A stretch of DNA of 64,000 nt from Ptychodera flava (taxonomy: Eukaryota > Hemichordata > Enteropneusta > Ptychoderidae), in assembly GCF_041260155.1 (NCBI RefSeq), contig NC_091940.1, positions 24,537,870 through 24,601,869 on the forward strand, given 5' to 3'. The notes under the pieces were generated by a model that was not told the origin of the DNA, did not search any database, and worked only from the letters and a program-made list of their open reading frames with translations. Shown here piece by piece: positions 13,301 to 26,110 of the stretch. A program made the translations under genes and the position numbers. How positions within the stretch are numbered: the first letter of the stretch is position 1; every line of letters begins with the position of its first letter.

Positions 13301-16300
13301 TGCCACAAATGTTAAGCACTTTTTTGGATTTTATGTCAGAGTCAGGGGTCTTGGGTCTTCCATTAGAAAGTCTATACAAACGATAACTGAGTCATACTTA
13401 CAATCGAGCACCATCGAAAATTTGGGTCTTTCATCAGGTTCATATCTCTCAGTTTCTGCTGGTACAGTGTGTAAATTTCCTCCTCAAAGTAGTACTGGAC
13501 CTAATAGGTAAAGAAAGCAATGGAAGCATGGATATATGGCCTTGATTCTCATTATAGCCATGGGGACTACAGCTTTCTAGCCTTGGAATCAGAACTCCAC
13601 TTGTTCAGGGCCTGGGGAAACGTGTTTTTGATTTGATTTGATTTGATTTGATTTGATTTGATTTGATTTGATTTGATTTTGATGTGATGTGATTTTGATG
13701 TGATTTGATTTGATTTGGGTGTGATGTGATTTGATTTGATTTTGTTTGATTTGATTTGATTTGATTTTGATGTGATTTGATTTGATTTGATTTGATGTGA
13801 TTTTATTTGATTTGATGTTTGATTGCCATTTTGGCAGCCTAGTTGGTTGCTGAGCTAAAAGTGTAGTTGCATATTTCTGAATACAAAGAAAATCACTGTC
13901 CATGTACACTTGACGACTCTAATGCACTGCTTGTCCAGGGATATCAAGAGTCCCATAGAAGTTGGTGGTGCCTCCACGTACTGAACATGGTTTGAACACA
14001 TCTTGACACAGTTCAGCTGCTGATACCCTTTCTGTAATGCTGTGCTACAACTTTTGTTGTTCAAGAGCGCCCTCAATTGACAAAATTTACTTTCAGACTT
14101 GATTTCATCTTGAAGACCTGAAATCCATGACACCGAAAATCCCCTATAGAGTAGAGACATGACATTCAGGAAAGGTGAACTCACAACATTGTCCAAAAAC
14201 TGGAAATACTGCTCGGCAATCTCAGCATCCTCCATGTCCGGTAGACCGCACACTGGGCAAACACACTGGCGTATGTTCTTTTCTCGGATCTGAATACGGA
14301 AATAATCCACCATGCACTCTTTACACATCTTGCACTGACAGTGAAACAGTGTCACCAGCTGTGTAAAAACAGACAAAGGAAAAAAAAAAGAATATTAGAT
14401 TTTTTGCAAGATATAGTTCGGGAGGTGTAGACAAATTTCTGCATGCCCTTTCAATGAGATGACCATTTTTGCAAATGACCCAAGTTTCATATAGGGCACA
14501 TACAATACCTAGTTATAAATCTACTTGTTTATCAGCACATTTTGCTATATATTTACGAATTTCACTCTGATCTTCAAAGTGACTCAAATTTATTCTGTAC
14601 AGACTTTTGTCAGTGATGATTAAAACATACATATACATGAATGCTGAAAATGTTTTTGAAACTGACCTGATGGTGAAATATCAACTTGGCGGGAAAAGGG
14701 TTAAAATACTTGGAAGGTACCAAGATTACTTGAAATTGAGTATGTAAATATACTGAGTATGTATTATAACAGGGCATTCACAAAATGAATATCTCTTTCA
14801 ATGCGTGATCCATGAGTGTCTTGTCATGTACATGCTGATATCATCCAGCCCTAGCCTTGGGACTAGACTACATCATACCTTGTTCATGGAAACCGTAGCG
14901 TAGCAGATTTCACATTCCTTTTCCAGGAACTCCTTGGCCCTCTGCAATGTGCCACACTCCTTGGCGGCAATGATGGCGTCTTCCGTGTCATACTTGCCCA
15001 TGTCTACGAGTTTGATCGCAGTCTCTGCGCGTCCCCAGCTCGGCATGGTGTACTCGGCCAAGACCAAACGCACCCGAATCTGAAATTTAAACGTAGTTGA
15101 GTCGATGAAGGTGACCCTATCGCACTTTGATTTCGGTTATTCACTAAAAGCTTATGATCCGTTGCAACAAAAATCATTTGGAAGTTGCCGATGCAATGAA
15201 AGATATCGTGAAATCATAGTATGGTTTTTGGTGTTATAGGTAGGGCACTTCCATCTAGTCAAAAGCTAATTAATGATAGCAGTTTTGTGGCATGTATGGT
15301 ATGTCAAAAAGTGGTTTTTAAATCAAGCTTTTGAAGTAATCAAACTACTGTAATATTCTACAGGTGACTACAAATGGAAGAACTGTCCTTGAACTACATT
15401 TACATTATCAGTGTTTGTAATAAACTAGTACAATAGTGTTCCGATGCTAGATTCATGCTTCCCTGAATCACAGAAAAATCACAAAGGCCTATGGTCAAAC
15501 TCGGTGTCTTTCTCTCCTCCAAAGAGAACACAAAAATAGAAGAAAACCAATCCACTGACAGACTTTTTAAACAATTCCGAACACACATACAATGAATGCA
15601 ATTTTTGTTGACAAGTGGTTCTTTTCAATGAAGTCTCTGTATCTTTGATAAGAACATTATTTGTCACTCTATCTGTGTTTATAACACGTATTGAACTAGC
15701 TTGTAGATGTTCAGTGTAAAGCAGAAAACACTGTACAAGACAATACCAAATGTGTTTCACTATTCCCGGTGTTCTACCATTTTAAAGTTTCCACACGTCA
15801 CACAGTCGGGCAAAGGCCAAGAAAAGTAGCCCCAGAAAAGAGTGAGCTATGTCTTTCCCAGCTAATCCTCAGTTAATGATATCTCACAAGGGCAAGACTG
15901 CAGAATACTGGTACCATGCTAATCTGTAGTGCAATTCGACATTATCATAGGGAGCGTGCTTGTATTCACCATGAGGGGGGTCCTAAGACAAGCACCAGTG
16001 TCCACTATGAGAAGGATGTGTCCTCTTATTTCATCGGGATTCACAGCTTCCTACTCTACTAACCTCATGTTCCACATTCTTGTCATTAGCGCGAGTCTGG
16101 TGTATTCCACTGCTTCCGTCACTCAGTTGCCACAGCCGATCAAGGAAGGGTTGCACAATCTGCTGCTGTAGATCCACCAACGCCTTGTCGACGTCGCCTT
16201 TGTTTCTCTTCAGCGCTTCGCCGGCATTATCTCGGCTGAAGTTGCCTAAATCAAGTATCTCGTCAATCTGCGGAACAGGGTAATACCATGCTGAGTATGA

Positions 16301-19300
16301 GTGGTCTGTCACTCAAGAAACAGTGGCTTAATCACAAAGATACCCATACGTACCCATCCATACGTGAGTTGGTGTGCATAGAATTATCAACCTCACATAA
16401 TTTCAACTTTTGAGACTTTGATGAGTGGCAATACATTTCAACACAAAATTCGTAGAATGGAAATACTGGACTTAAGATAATTGAAACAAGTCATCGTTGA
16501 TGACACAGTCCCCACTTGTTAATGGGTATTTTGATTACAGGTCCTCAGAGAGGATAGAGTCCTCTTCATTAGGTCTGTGATAAAAATACTTTTGAATGAA
16601 TTCGCTTGATACATGTCTGAGTTATGGTTCAGGACATGAAAAAATCGTAATAAAATGGTCGCACAGTGGCCATATTGGATCGCATCACAAAACAAATTGA
16701 TGTGCATAGCTATGACATTGGTCGATGTCCTTGTACCAACTTTAAATGAAATCGGTTGAAACATGCGGATATGCCTGAGAAACGGCTCTGTACATGAAAA
16801 AATCGTAATAAAATGGCCTCCTGGCGGCCATATTGGATCGTATCACAAAACAAATTGACGTGCATATGTATGACATAGGTCAATGTCCTTGTACCAACTT
16901 TGAATAAAATCAATTGAGATATGCCTGAGTTATGGCTTTGTAAATGAAAAAATCGTAATAAAATGGCTGCAGAGCGGCCATTTTGGATTGTATCACAAAA
17001 CAAATTGACGTTCACAGCTATGACATTTGTCAATAATGTTGTACCAAGTTTGAATAAAATCAGTTGAAAAGTGCCTGAGTAATGGCTCTGTACATGAAAA
17101 AATTGTAAAAAAATGGCCGCCTGGCGGCCATATTGGATCGTATCACAAAACAAATTGACGTGCATATCTATGACATTGGTCAATGTCCTTGTACCAACTT
17201 TGAATAAAATCGGTTGGAACATGCCTGAGTTATGGCTCTGTACATGAAAAAATCGTAATAAAATGGCCGCCTGGCGGCCATATTGGATCGCATCACAAAA
17301 CAAATTGACGTGCATCTGTATGACATATGAAGTAATCCTTGTACCAAGTTTGAATGAAATCGCTCCAGGCATCTCTGAGATATCTGCGTGAACGGACGGA
17401 TGGACGCACGCACGCAAGCACGCACGCACACACGGACATGACCAAACCTATAAGTCCCCCCGGACGGTGTCCGTGGGGACTAATAATGCTTCAGTAGTAA
17501 TTGTAAATGGCCAATGCCTAAAAAAAGTTTTGTAATGACCATCAAATGATGACTTTTCGGGCAATTTGTATAGATTTCTTTTACGCAAGTTCCACAAAGC
17601 AATCTGTTCAACAAGAATTCACTTCATGATCCAGGCTGGCTTCGATTGCCACTAAAGAATGTCTGAGACCACAATTACCAGCACCTTAATGAGGCTGCAA
17701 TGACTTACCTTCTTTCTCCTTTGGTTGACGCATTCTTCAACAGCTTTTTCCACATTACCGTTGTGACGCTTGAGGGCCTCCTTGGCTTCGTGGATGCTGG
17801 TTTCTCCCAGGCCGCCGCCTTCCCTGTGATTGGTCACCATGGCGGCGACGGTCTCAATCCTGTTCGGCCACTGCTCTTTCAACCACTTGAGGGGGTCTCC
17901 ATTCTCTGCAAAGTTCATGGCCATCTCCAGCTCCTCAGCCTCAAATTCAAAAGCTTCAGCTTCCTATATAATGGCCAAAAAAAATTGACAATAATAATAA
18001 TTTTTGTACAGCCTAGTCCTACTGGGCACTTGACCAAATGAAGCACTGGAAATTGCTTGCTTGATATAAGTAACCAAAATATCAAAGCTTCTGCAGAATA
18101 TTTTTGAACACTGACTGCAGCATATTGAATTAAAAATATTGCTGTCTTAGGATGTTGTTTTTGTCAATTTTGTACCATTTTTAGCATTATCTATTGTTCA
18201 TTACACCACAGCACCATGAAACAGAGAGAGGTCACTACAAATTTTCAGCCCTGCTTCCAGGCACAGTGGATAAAGAAAGCATGTACAACATCATCAATCA
18301 AATACACGCTGATGTGCTCACATTTGCTCGAGCACTTATCAAACCTTGAATTAAGCCCATCTATACTTGACATTCATCAATCACTCATCAGCATTTGTAC
18401 TCAAGGTCTGTTTTGGAGGGCATTTGCATCTTTCTTCACATACAGAAACACCAGTGAATACAGACTTCAAGCCCTTCACCCATTCGGAGTATTTGCTGAT
18501 TTGCATTTTTTCTCCATTGCTGATTCTGTTTTTGCTGTTATACCTGTTTCCCATTGTCATGAGACAAGCATTTTGGTACAACAGTCTTGTCAGATGCCAA
18601 GAATAGTCACCAAGGTGATATCTCAACACTTGTCACTGTGTAAAAATAAACACAAACTTATTGTGTGCTCGAGAAGGAAAATCTTCATGCGGCTATTATG
18701 TTATTGACATGAATGATCATTTCTGGAGGAGGAAAGGAATCATAAAAGAAAACCATTTTTAAAAGTGAATGCAATAACCAACGCCATCAGCTAACTGTAC
18801 CAAACATCACAACCAACCTATCTTTAACCCTACCCTCTAGGGTTAAAGATAATGATGCAATGAGAGTTAAGAATGCGTAACATACCCTTAGTAGAGTTAC
18901 AAATTTCAGTCCGTCGGTTCTCTGCTCTTCAAGCAGTTTCTTTTCCCTAAGGTCCTGTGCCATGAGGTCCTGTTTCTGCCAAGTTTGCTGAAGTTGATCC
19001 TTGTCTCTGTTGAGCTCGTCCACTCTGCCCTGCTCCCATTTGGAGATGTCGATTTTGTTTGGCTTTGTTTGCGGTCTGTCAAACACTGGCTTATCAGGAA
19101 TTGCTGGCTTTGCCGCTGTAACATGATCAACCGCAGAGGGTGAGTTCGGATGTTGTTGGTTAGGCTGTTGGCCTGTATGAGACTGGCTGGCAGTGGGTTC
19201 AGGTGGGTTGGGGCGGGTTTGTTGATGAGCTGGGGCTTGGTAGGGAGGGGCCCTTGGTGGGAAGTAGAAAATGTAGTGGCGACGCCTTGATGAGAGTTGA

Positions 19301-22300
19301 CTGGCAGTCTGCTTGGACTGGAAATTTGACCTTTGTTGGACATTGTTGATATTAGGATTTTGCCTTGTTCTGGGACTTAAAGAATATTGGCGGGCGCTGG
19401 GGTCATACTGGAAGTGGTGAGCATTGGGGTAATACTGGGCTTGGCCGGAACCAGGTCTGTTCTGGAATTGATTGGGCTGGTATTGACCATTGGATGACTT
19501 TGACCAGTGGTAAACACTGTAGTTTCCCTGGTGGTGGCCAGCATTCAAAGCCCAGAATCCATTTTCGCCGTAAAGCCAGTACTGTTGGTCGGGCTGGCAT
19601 TGGTACACGTGAGCTTGCTGTTGGTATCTAGTACATGTAGCTTGTTGCCAGTTGTACTGCAAAGCTAATAATTCTGGAGGCGCCATTGTCAATGGTTTGC
19701 TTGTTTTCTATCCCACACGCAGACGATCTGGGTTCAGCATAGACCCTCGAGAAAAACGGGACAGGCAACTGCTGAGGTTTCTTTGTGCGATCTATCTTGG
19801 AATATATTAAAGTTTATTTACCAAGCGGTCCCCGACAACAATACTTCGTACTTAACACTGAATCTCATTAACGATCAAACTGACGTTCTGAATATGTACA
19901 GTTTGCTCTTGCATGGCACGTTCCGAGTAATGACACAGAGAATTTGAGGGTTTTTTGATACTAGTCATGGTGAATGTTCTGGTAACGATGAAGATCACAT
20001 TTTGGTTTCTAGCCGAAGCCAACGGGGAAAAAACAGACAATAAAAACAGTGTACATTTAGCCATAGACGCTGCAGAAAACTCTTGCTAGTATCGACAATA
20101 TAAGTTTACATTCCCTACCATAAAAATCTCCTATAACAACAAACATTTACAAGTTAGACAGCTTTACACTTCCCCAGTCCTGCGAAACGAAAATCTGACC
20201 TTTATTTCATCTGTCACGTAACATTTGACGAAAATCAGGGAACAAAAAATGACTACTCCATCGGAGCTCAAATACACGACCTCTAACATTTTGGTACTGT
20301 TTTAGCCTAAAGAAACACCAAAATTCGGATAAGATACACAGGTTTACATCCGCAAAGTACTAGAAAATACATTTGTAACACTGACTTTCGCTGTCAGGAG
20401 AAACTTCGCGATAAATCGGGACTAGCCATCGGTTGATGGAGTCTGAAGCGGTAAGGTAGACATGCATTTACACAAAGCTGAACGCTGTCCTCGTAAATTT
20501 GGCCGTTGACAGTTTTCAAACAACAACATTTCAGTAGTTAACATACATACTTTACCGAATCATGGAGCACTCCTCGCACAGAAAATATTCCGACGGTTAA
20601 AAAACTGCAAAAACGAGGGAAAATTCGGAGATACACGGACGATTGTGGAATGTAAACAACTCTGTGATGTCAACTGCTGTTAAGTCTGGAACTGCAGCGG
20701 TATGTGTTTCAGATTTCTATTCAAAACTTGTCACTATACAGCAACATACTGACTCCCTGCAGACTTCTAGTTGCATCGAATCTCGCTACCAATATGTAAA
20801 AAGTACTTTAAAACCATTTTGACGAATTCTTCTCAAAATAGTTGTAACACTTTTATTTCTAAAAATGGACTTGCGGGTAATCCGAAATAACTTGTAATCT
20901 GAAAACATTATACCGTATACCCGCATGCACGTGTCTATGAACCGGACGTTGTGCAGTCGATCGGTCCAGCTTCATTCCGTCCCCGACCCATTAACACCTC
21001 TTAATTATTCCAAGATAGATCGCAGGCTGCTAATCCCATAGACCCTTTGTTCTCTATCGCAGTTGCCTGTCCCGTTTTTCTCGAGGGTCTATGGTTTCAG
21101 CAACAGCAACTTTGCAGCTTGCACTTTTATGACAACAATGCTCTACAACACAGGCTGAATTGGGAAAACAACAGATCATGAGTTTTTCTTTCTGCTCAAA
21201 TTTATGCAAAACTTCCAGAATTTCACAGCTGCTGAATGACCCAACCTGCAGGGCAAACATCTGAATACAGATATAACCTTTACTGATTGGCTGGTTTCAG
21301 ATGATGATTTAAATATTATGCAAATGAAACATTCTCGACTGCATGGAGACCTACACCTGATTGAAGATACCAACAACAGAGGTAATAAATATGGAAGTAC
21401 AGTTTCAATAACTGTTCTTTGATCAATACTAGTTCTACTCAATATGCTGCTTTGTTTTCATTGCTTTACATTTTATAACATGTTTCAAAGCTTGACATAA
21501 ACCAGTACATCTAACACAGCTGTCTTCTGAAACTCTGTACTTCTTAACCCTTTGAACCCGGCTCGGACAGAAATGTCCGATGACGTCATAGAGTACCAGG
21601 GGGTCAGGGTGCAAAGGGTTAATAAACAACAAAGTGGGACTCTGATATTTCAAAGAAAGGAGCTTATGAGTGAATGACTGTGTGTTTATTTCATTTCTTA
21701 AATTTTTTGTGAGTGGTCCTGGCAAACTTGTAGTTATCGAGTTTTTCAAAACGTTGTGCATCAGTCTATCTCTTGGATCTGAGGCCTCAAATGCAATGGA
21801 TTTTATCATAATCCATGGTTAAAGTTATTACTTGATATAATAATCCCTGAATCCTTCGAAGTATACCAGTGTGTTGCTTGATGCACTTTAACAAGGCAAG
21901 CATAAAATATACCATAATTCTCCTCAGGCAGAAGACATTTTGTGTTCAATGAAATATCACAATTTCAACTGAACTAATGACATGGAAATCTCACTGAGAA
22001 AATCAACAAGTCTGTGTGTTATATTTTGGTAAATTTTTTTTACCTTCTCTCAATAAAAAATTGGCTGGATCTGGCGCTTTCACCGGTGCTTCAATGCCTT
22101 TCTCTTTGCTGCTTTCATTTCTTCTTCTTCTTTCTTCAGCCTTTCTTCCCATTCTTTCTTGGCTTGTAGCTTCTCCTTCACAACCTGGTTTTTTTTTCCG
22201 TACATGGAAACAAGACCTCAATCAGTATAGTAATTGTACACAAAATAGCCTCATGAGCTCAAAATGGTGAACATAATATCGAGAACTAAACAGTAGTACT

Positions 22301-25300
22301 GCTTAGGAAGTTGAAAAACAACAGATATTGATGCTTTCATATGTTTCTTCACTGCCACATGAGAATGGCGATGAATTTCTGTCAATTACAACTGTACATA
22401 CCTGTTCTTGTTCCTCTTGCATATGAACAAAGCGTTGTGGAACGTTATCGGCTGGTTCTGTGGTCGAGTTGCCTGCTGCTTTGGGCACGGGAGATGGTGG
22501 GCTGTCTGTTGCCGCAGCAAAGGACCTTCTGTGTTCAAGCGTTGGCTTGGGTTTGATTTCCGGTTTCTTCTTCAGCGGGATGGAGAGGCTAGTCTTGTCA
22601 CATATTGAGCATATGCGGGTATTGGGGTCCGTGTTCAGGAAGGTGCAGTGTTCGCACGCCCAGGCTTGGTTTCCTGCCAGCCGATCTTCGGCCTTTGAGG
22701 GCTGGGGGACCACCACTGGTGGCTGCACCAGTGGTGATGCTGCCTGACCGCTGTCAGCACGGAGAAAGTTGTATGCGGGTGGCTGGTGCGATGATGTAAA
22801 GTTTACCCTGTCAGTCACCGAGAGTGTATTAAAGCACTTTGCACATCGTTTGCTGTCGTGCAAGTTATAATGTCCACAGCCATCACACATATTTGCCCCT
22901 GGCATGTGGGGAGACATGTTTGCAAACCGCTGTTCGGCGCCATGTTTCATTTGTCCGGATTCAACCCCTCCGTGAGGATGGGGGAACTGGCTGTATGGCG
23001 GTGGTGCACCAAGCCTGTCAGCCGGGCCTGATACCATGTGGTCATACGCGCCATACTGCGGTATCTGTTGCATCTGGGGCGCATTAACCGACCCGTGCCG
23101 CATACCAGCCATGGGGTAATACATGGACGCTGCTATTCCTTTGTCCCCAGCTGATGGCTGCCCTTCGTGGGACCAGTGCAAATCGTTCGGGGGACGAGTC
23201 ACAGTTGGTGGCAGCGACTGATTCACGTGTCTCGCATCGGACATGTACGCCCTTTTCTCTGCTTGATGTTCTGCCAGTTGGTTGTTTATATCTTCTAACT
23301 CCTGCATGAATTCCTCAAGTCCTTTCATTTTGAACTTCATCGAGTGCTCTAGTTCCTGATACTGAGTTGATTGTTTTGCAGCCGGATCGCTTGTACTCAA
23401 TCGACTCAGTTGCAAACAGATTTCTTCAATTTCTCTTCTTGCCACCTCAATGTCGATAGTCTTCAGTTCGTGGGTCAACTTCAACCGCTTCTCCTCTTCC
23501 GGGGACAAAATTTTCCGACGCTTGGGTTCAAAGAACGCTGGGTAAGGGGTGCTTTCGATTAGGGTATTGGACTGTGCCTGAGGAGGGTATGCCGTGGGAC
23601 CATTTACTGATGGTGCGAACTGCCCGTAGTGCTGGTCAGGTCTGGCTGCAGGTCTTGGTGGAGTCGGTGGCTTCCTGGGTAATGTTTGTGACTTCATTTC
23701 CATGTTCTCCTGTTGGCAAAAACACACCAAGTGTTGGAACAGAGTAAGCGAAACACGACCATGGCAAAGTAGGGAAATTTATTCTATCATTCTATGAGCA
23801 CTGAATTCAAATTAAGCCACAATGTACCCCCTCGTGGCCCATAATGGCCAAAAGCAAGCTTTGCATGACATACCGGTAATGTACAAGGCAAAGCTGAGAA
23901 CATTATGGAGTGCACAGTCTTTTTCAGTCCATTATGGGCCACGATGGGGTACATTATTGCTATAGTTTTGGTGTGGTGAATTTGTAGATGCAGAAAACAT
24001 CCGGGCCACAATGCTGGATCATCAGATACATCATCAGTGATAATCTGAGGGTATGATGTCACAAAATTTATTGGTATTGACAAAGATGTAATATAATGTT
24101 ACATAAGGTGTTAATATTCTTTAAAATTAGGTTTAAGTTTAAGTCTTTTAATGTTGAGGCAAGAACTACCTTAACAACTAAAAATGGGTGAATGTGTTTG
24201 ACATTGCTACATCATGAGCTTATTTTGAGATTTTGAGGACTAGGTAATCAAGTTGATTTTCATACTTACACTGAAGTTGGCTGATGTTGTTCTGGGGAGT
24301 GTTTGACTTAGTGTGGTCAACCCTGAACTCAGTGTTGACCCCTCTGGCAGACTTCCCAGCCGTTTTGATCTCGGTGCAGGAATTGGTTTCTTGACGGAGA
24401 GCAGGCTTGGGTCACTTCTGTGAGTAAAATCAATGACACAGAAAACCAGAGTTGAAACAAAGGCAGCCTATGGAACTAAATATTCTTGCCGGTAAAGATC
24501 GTGTAGAATTAAAGAGGGACCATGTATTGTCAAACGTACAATTATAGTGATTTCACTTTCAACAAAGCAGTTATTTTTTTTGGCAATAAGTTAAGCCACT
24601 ACCCATTTTTGACATTCACACTGATACTGAGACGGAAATGCAGACTGACTGTCTTGCTGAACAGTGACTAAAATCACGGAATTGGAATGATTGGACAGAC
24701 ATCATCAGTGGGAGAACTTGTAAAATGCTAGGTAAACAGACAGAATGAAAGGGCTATCACACGGATGACAGACTGCTACAAACAATAAGTGATGGAAGAC
24801 AGAGGAACTGAAAATAGACCACCACCATGATAACGAGCGAACACATGTGACAGTAATGTATGTATGACCATCAAAATTGTATGGGAAAACCCTCATAAAA
24901 GCCCAACAGTGAAAATTTGCAGGCAAATAAAATTGTCCCGGTTTCACTGACAGATGTGTGGCAATAACCATGCAGGTAGAATGGCCAGACTTACAGTATT
25001 GTACATCTTATTGGCCCCTTTCATGACCCCTACCTTGACTTTACATCCTTGAATAAAATCTTGCTGCAAAACTAATGCAAACTTTTGCTTGAAAATAACT
25101 CACAGAGACAATCCAGTAAAGAATTCAGTGCTTACGCTTGGCTTTTACAGAGCATTGAATAAACTCGTTGATTAAAACTGCCAGAGTATACCCAAGATGT
25201 CTTGCGTCATGTGGGGATCATGAAAATGGCTATTTTTTTTATTGGTTGCATAGATATCACCTAGTGTTCATGACATTTTTGAAATTGACGTTGCAAAGGG

Positions 25301-26071
25301 GAGCCCTGTATGGGTAGCATGAATGTATGTTATATCTTACAATTCAGAAGTGTAGACTGGAATATCCATGGTATGAAGGCATTCCCAAATTTGCTGAAGG
25401 GACTGCCCTGACCAGGGGGGATTTTCCCCTTTACCAGAACATTTAGGGGGATTTCACCAGTTCATGTGTTCTACTCGTATCTCTCAGGTGTGACTGGCAC
25501 CATTTTCATGGGGGGATGGTCCCCTTAACAAATTACTTGGGGGTGCCGACATGTCAGCAGAGGGGGAATCCCCATCCCCCTGTCTAGATGAAACACTGCC
25601 TGATACAAGAGACTAATTTTGTGCAATCCTGAGAAGATATTTCAACATAAAAATCTTGTCTTCAAAACAAATATAATTACAATACATACTGGCTTTTCGT
25701 AATGGACCTGCCAGTAGTATCATCAGCCTGGATTTCCCGTCTCTCAAAGTTCTCATAGCTACGCCTGCTTGGTGTCGTTGGTGAAGGTATTATCTGCGTC
25801 CGCTTGTGGTCCCTTCTGGCTGCATGTTTATGCCATCGCTCGTCACACTCGTCGCAGCGCTTGTCACCGCATGTTTCGCATGCCTTGGTTGCTGCCTCTT
25901 CGCCACAGAGATCACATAATTTTTCCTCATCTGTTGATAAATTCATAAATTAATAATTTACGCAACACTTGCCATGATTTTTGTGACCATATCTGTCATA
26001 TTTCCCCCAGTAATTGAGGTCAGAAACAGTGTACAGTTACCAAATGCTTCATATAAAGATCTAATAAATAA

Positions 26072-26110
<39 letters not shown>

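Larger units (their letters stand above)
7379..18885 (-). other. RNF31: Introns of the catalytic half of RNF31
   Basis: Ten introns of roughly 0.4 to 1.6 kb separate the exons listed here. Apart from the repeats entered separately (dispersed repeat near 12.2 kb, foldback at 12.65-13.26 kb, pentanucleotide array near 13.7 kb, foldback tandem-repeat element at 16.5-17.5 kb) I see no further gene. A 163-codon open frame on the plus strand at 18216-18707 has no recognisable motif. Confidence 0.5.
19687..22043 (-). other. Intron or intergenic gap between RNF31 exons 8 and 9
   Basis: The gap is dominated by the 1.36-kb inverted-repeat element at 19738-21093. The rest (21094-22043) holds a small foldback at 21545-21624 and no exon I can recognise. 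If exon 9 is a first exon, its promoter must be here, partly inside the element. Confidence 0.55.

Noticed and set aside
16710..17429. A 239-codon minus-strand open frame with repeated FCDxIQYGR and LLRFFHVQ blocks
   Set aside because: The periodicity is that of the DNA tandem array in the foldback element; the blocks repeat because the DNA does, and the frame breaks at the array ends.
18216..18707. A 163-codon plus-strand open frame inside an RNF31 intron
   Set aside because: No recognised domain and antisense to a well-supported gene; residue composition looks like translated intron.
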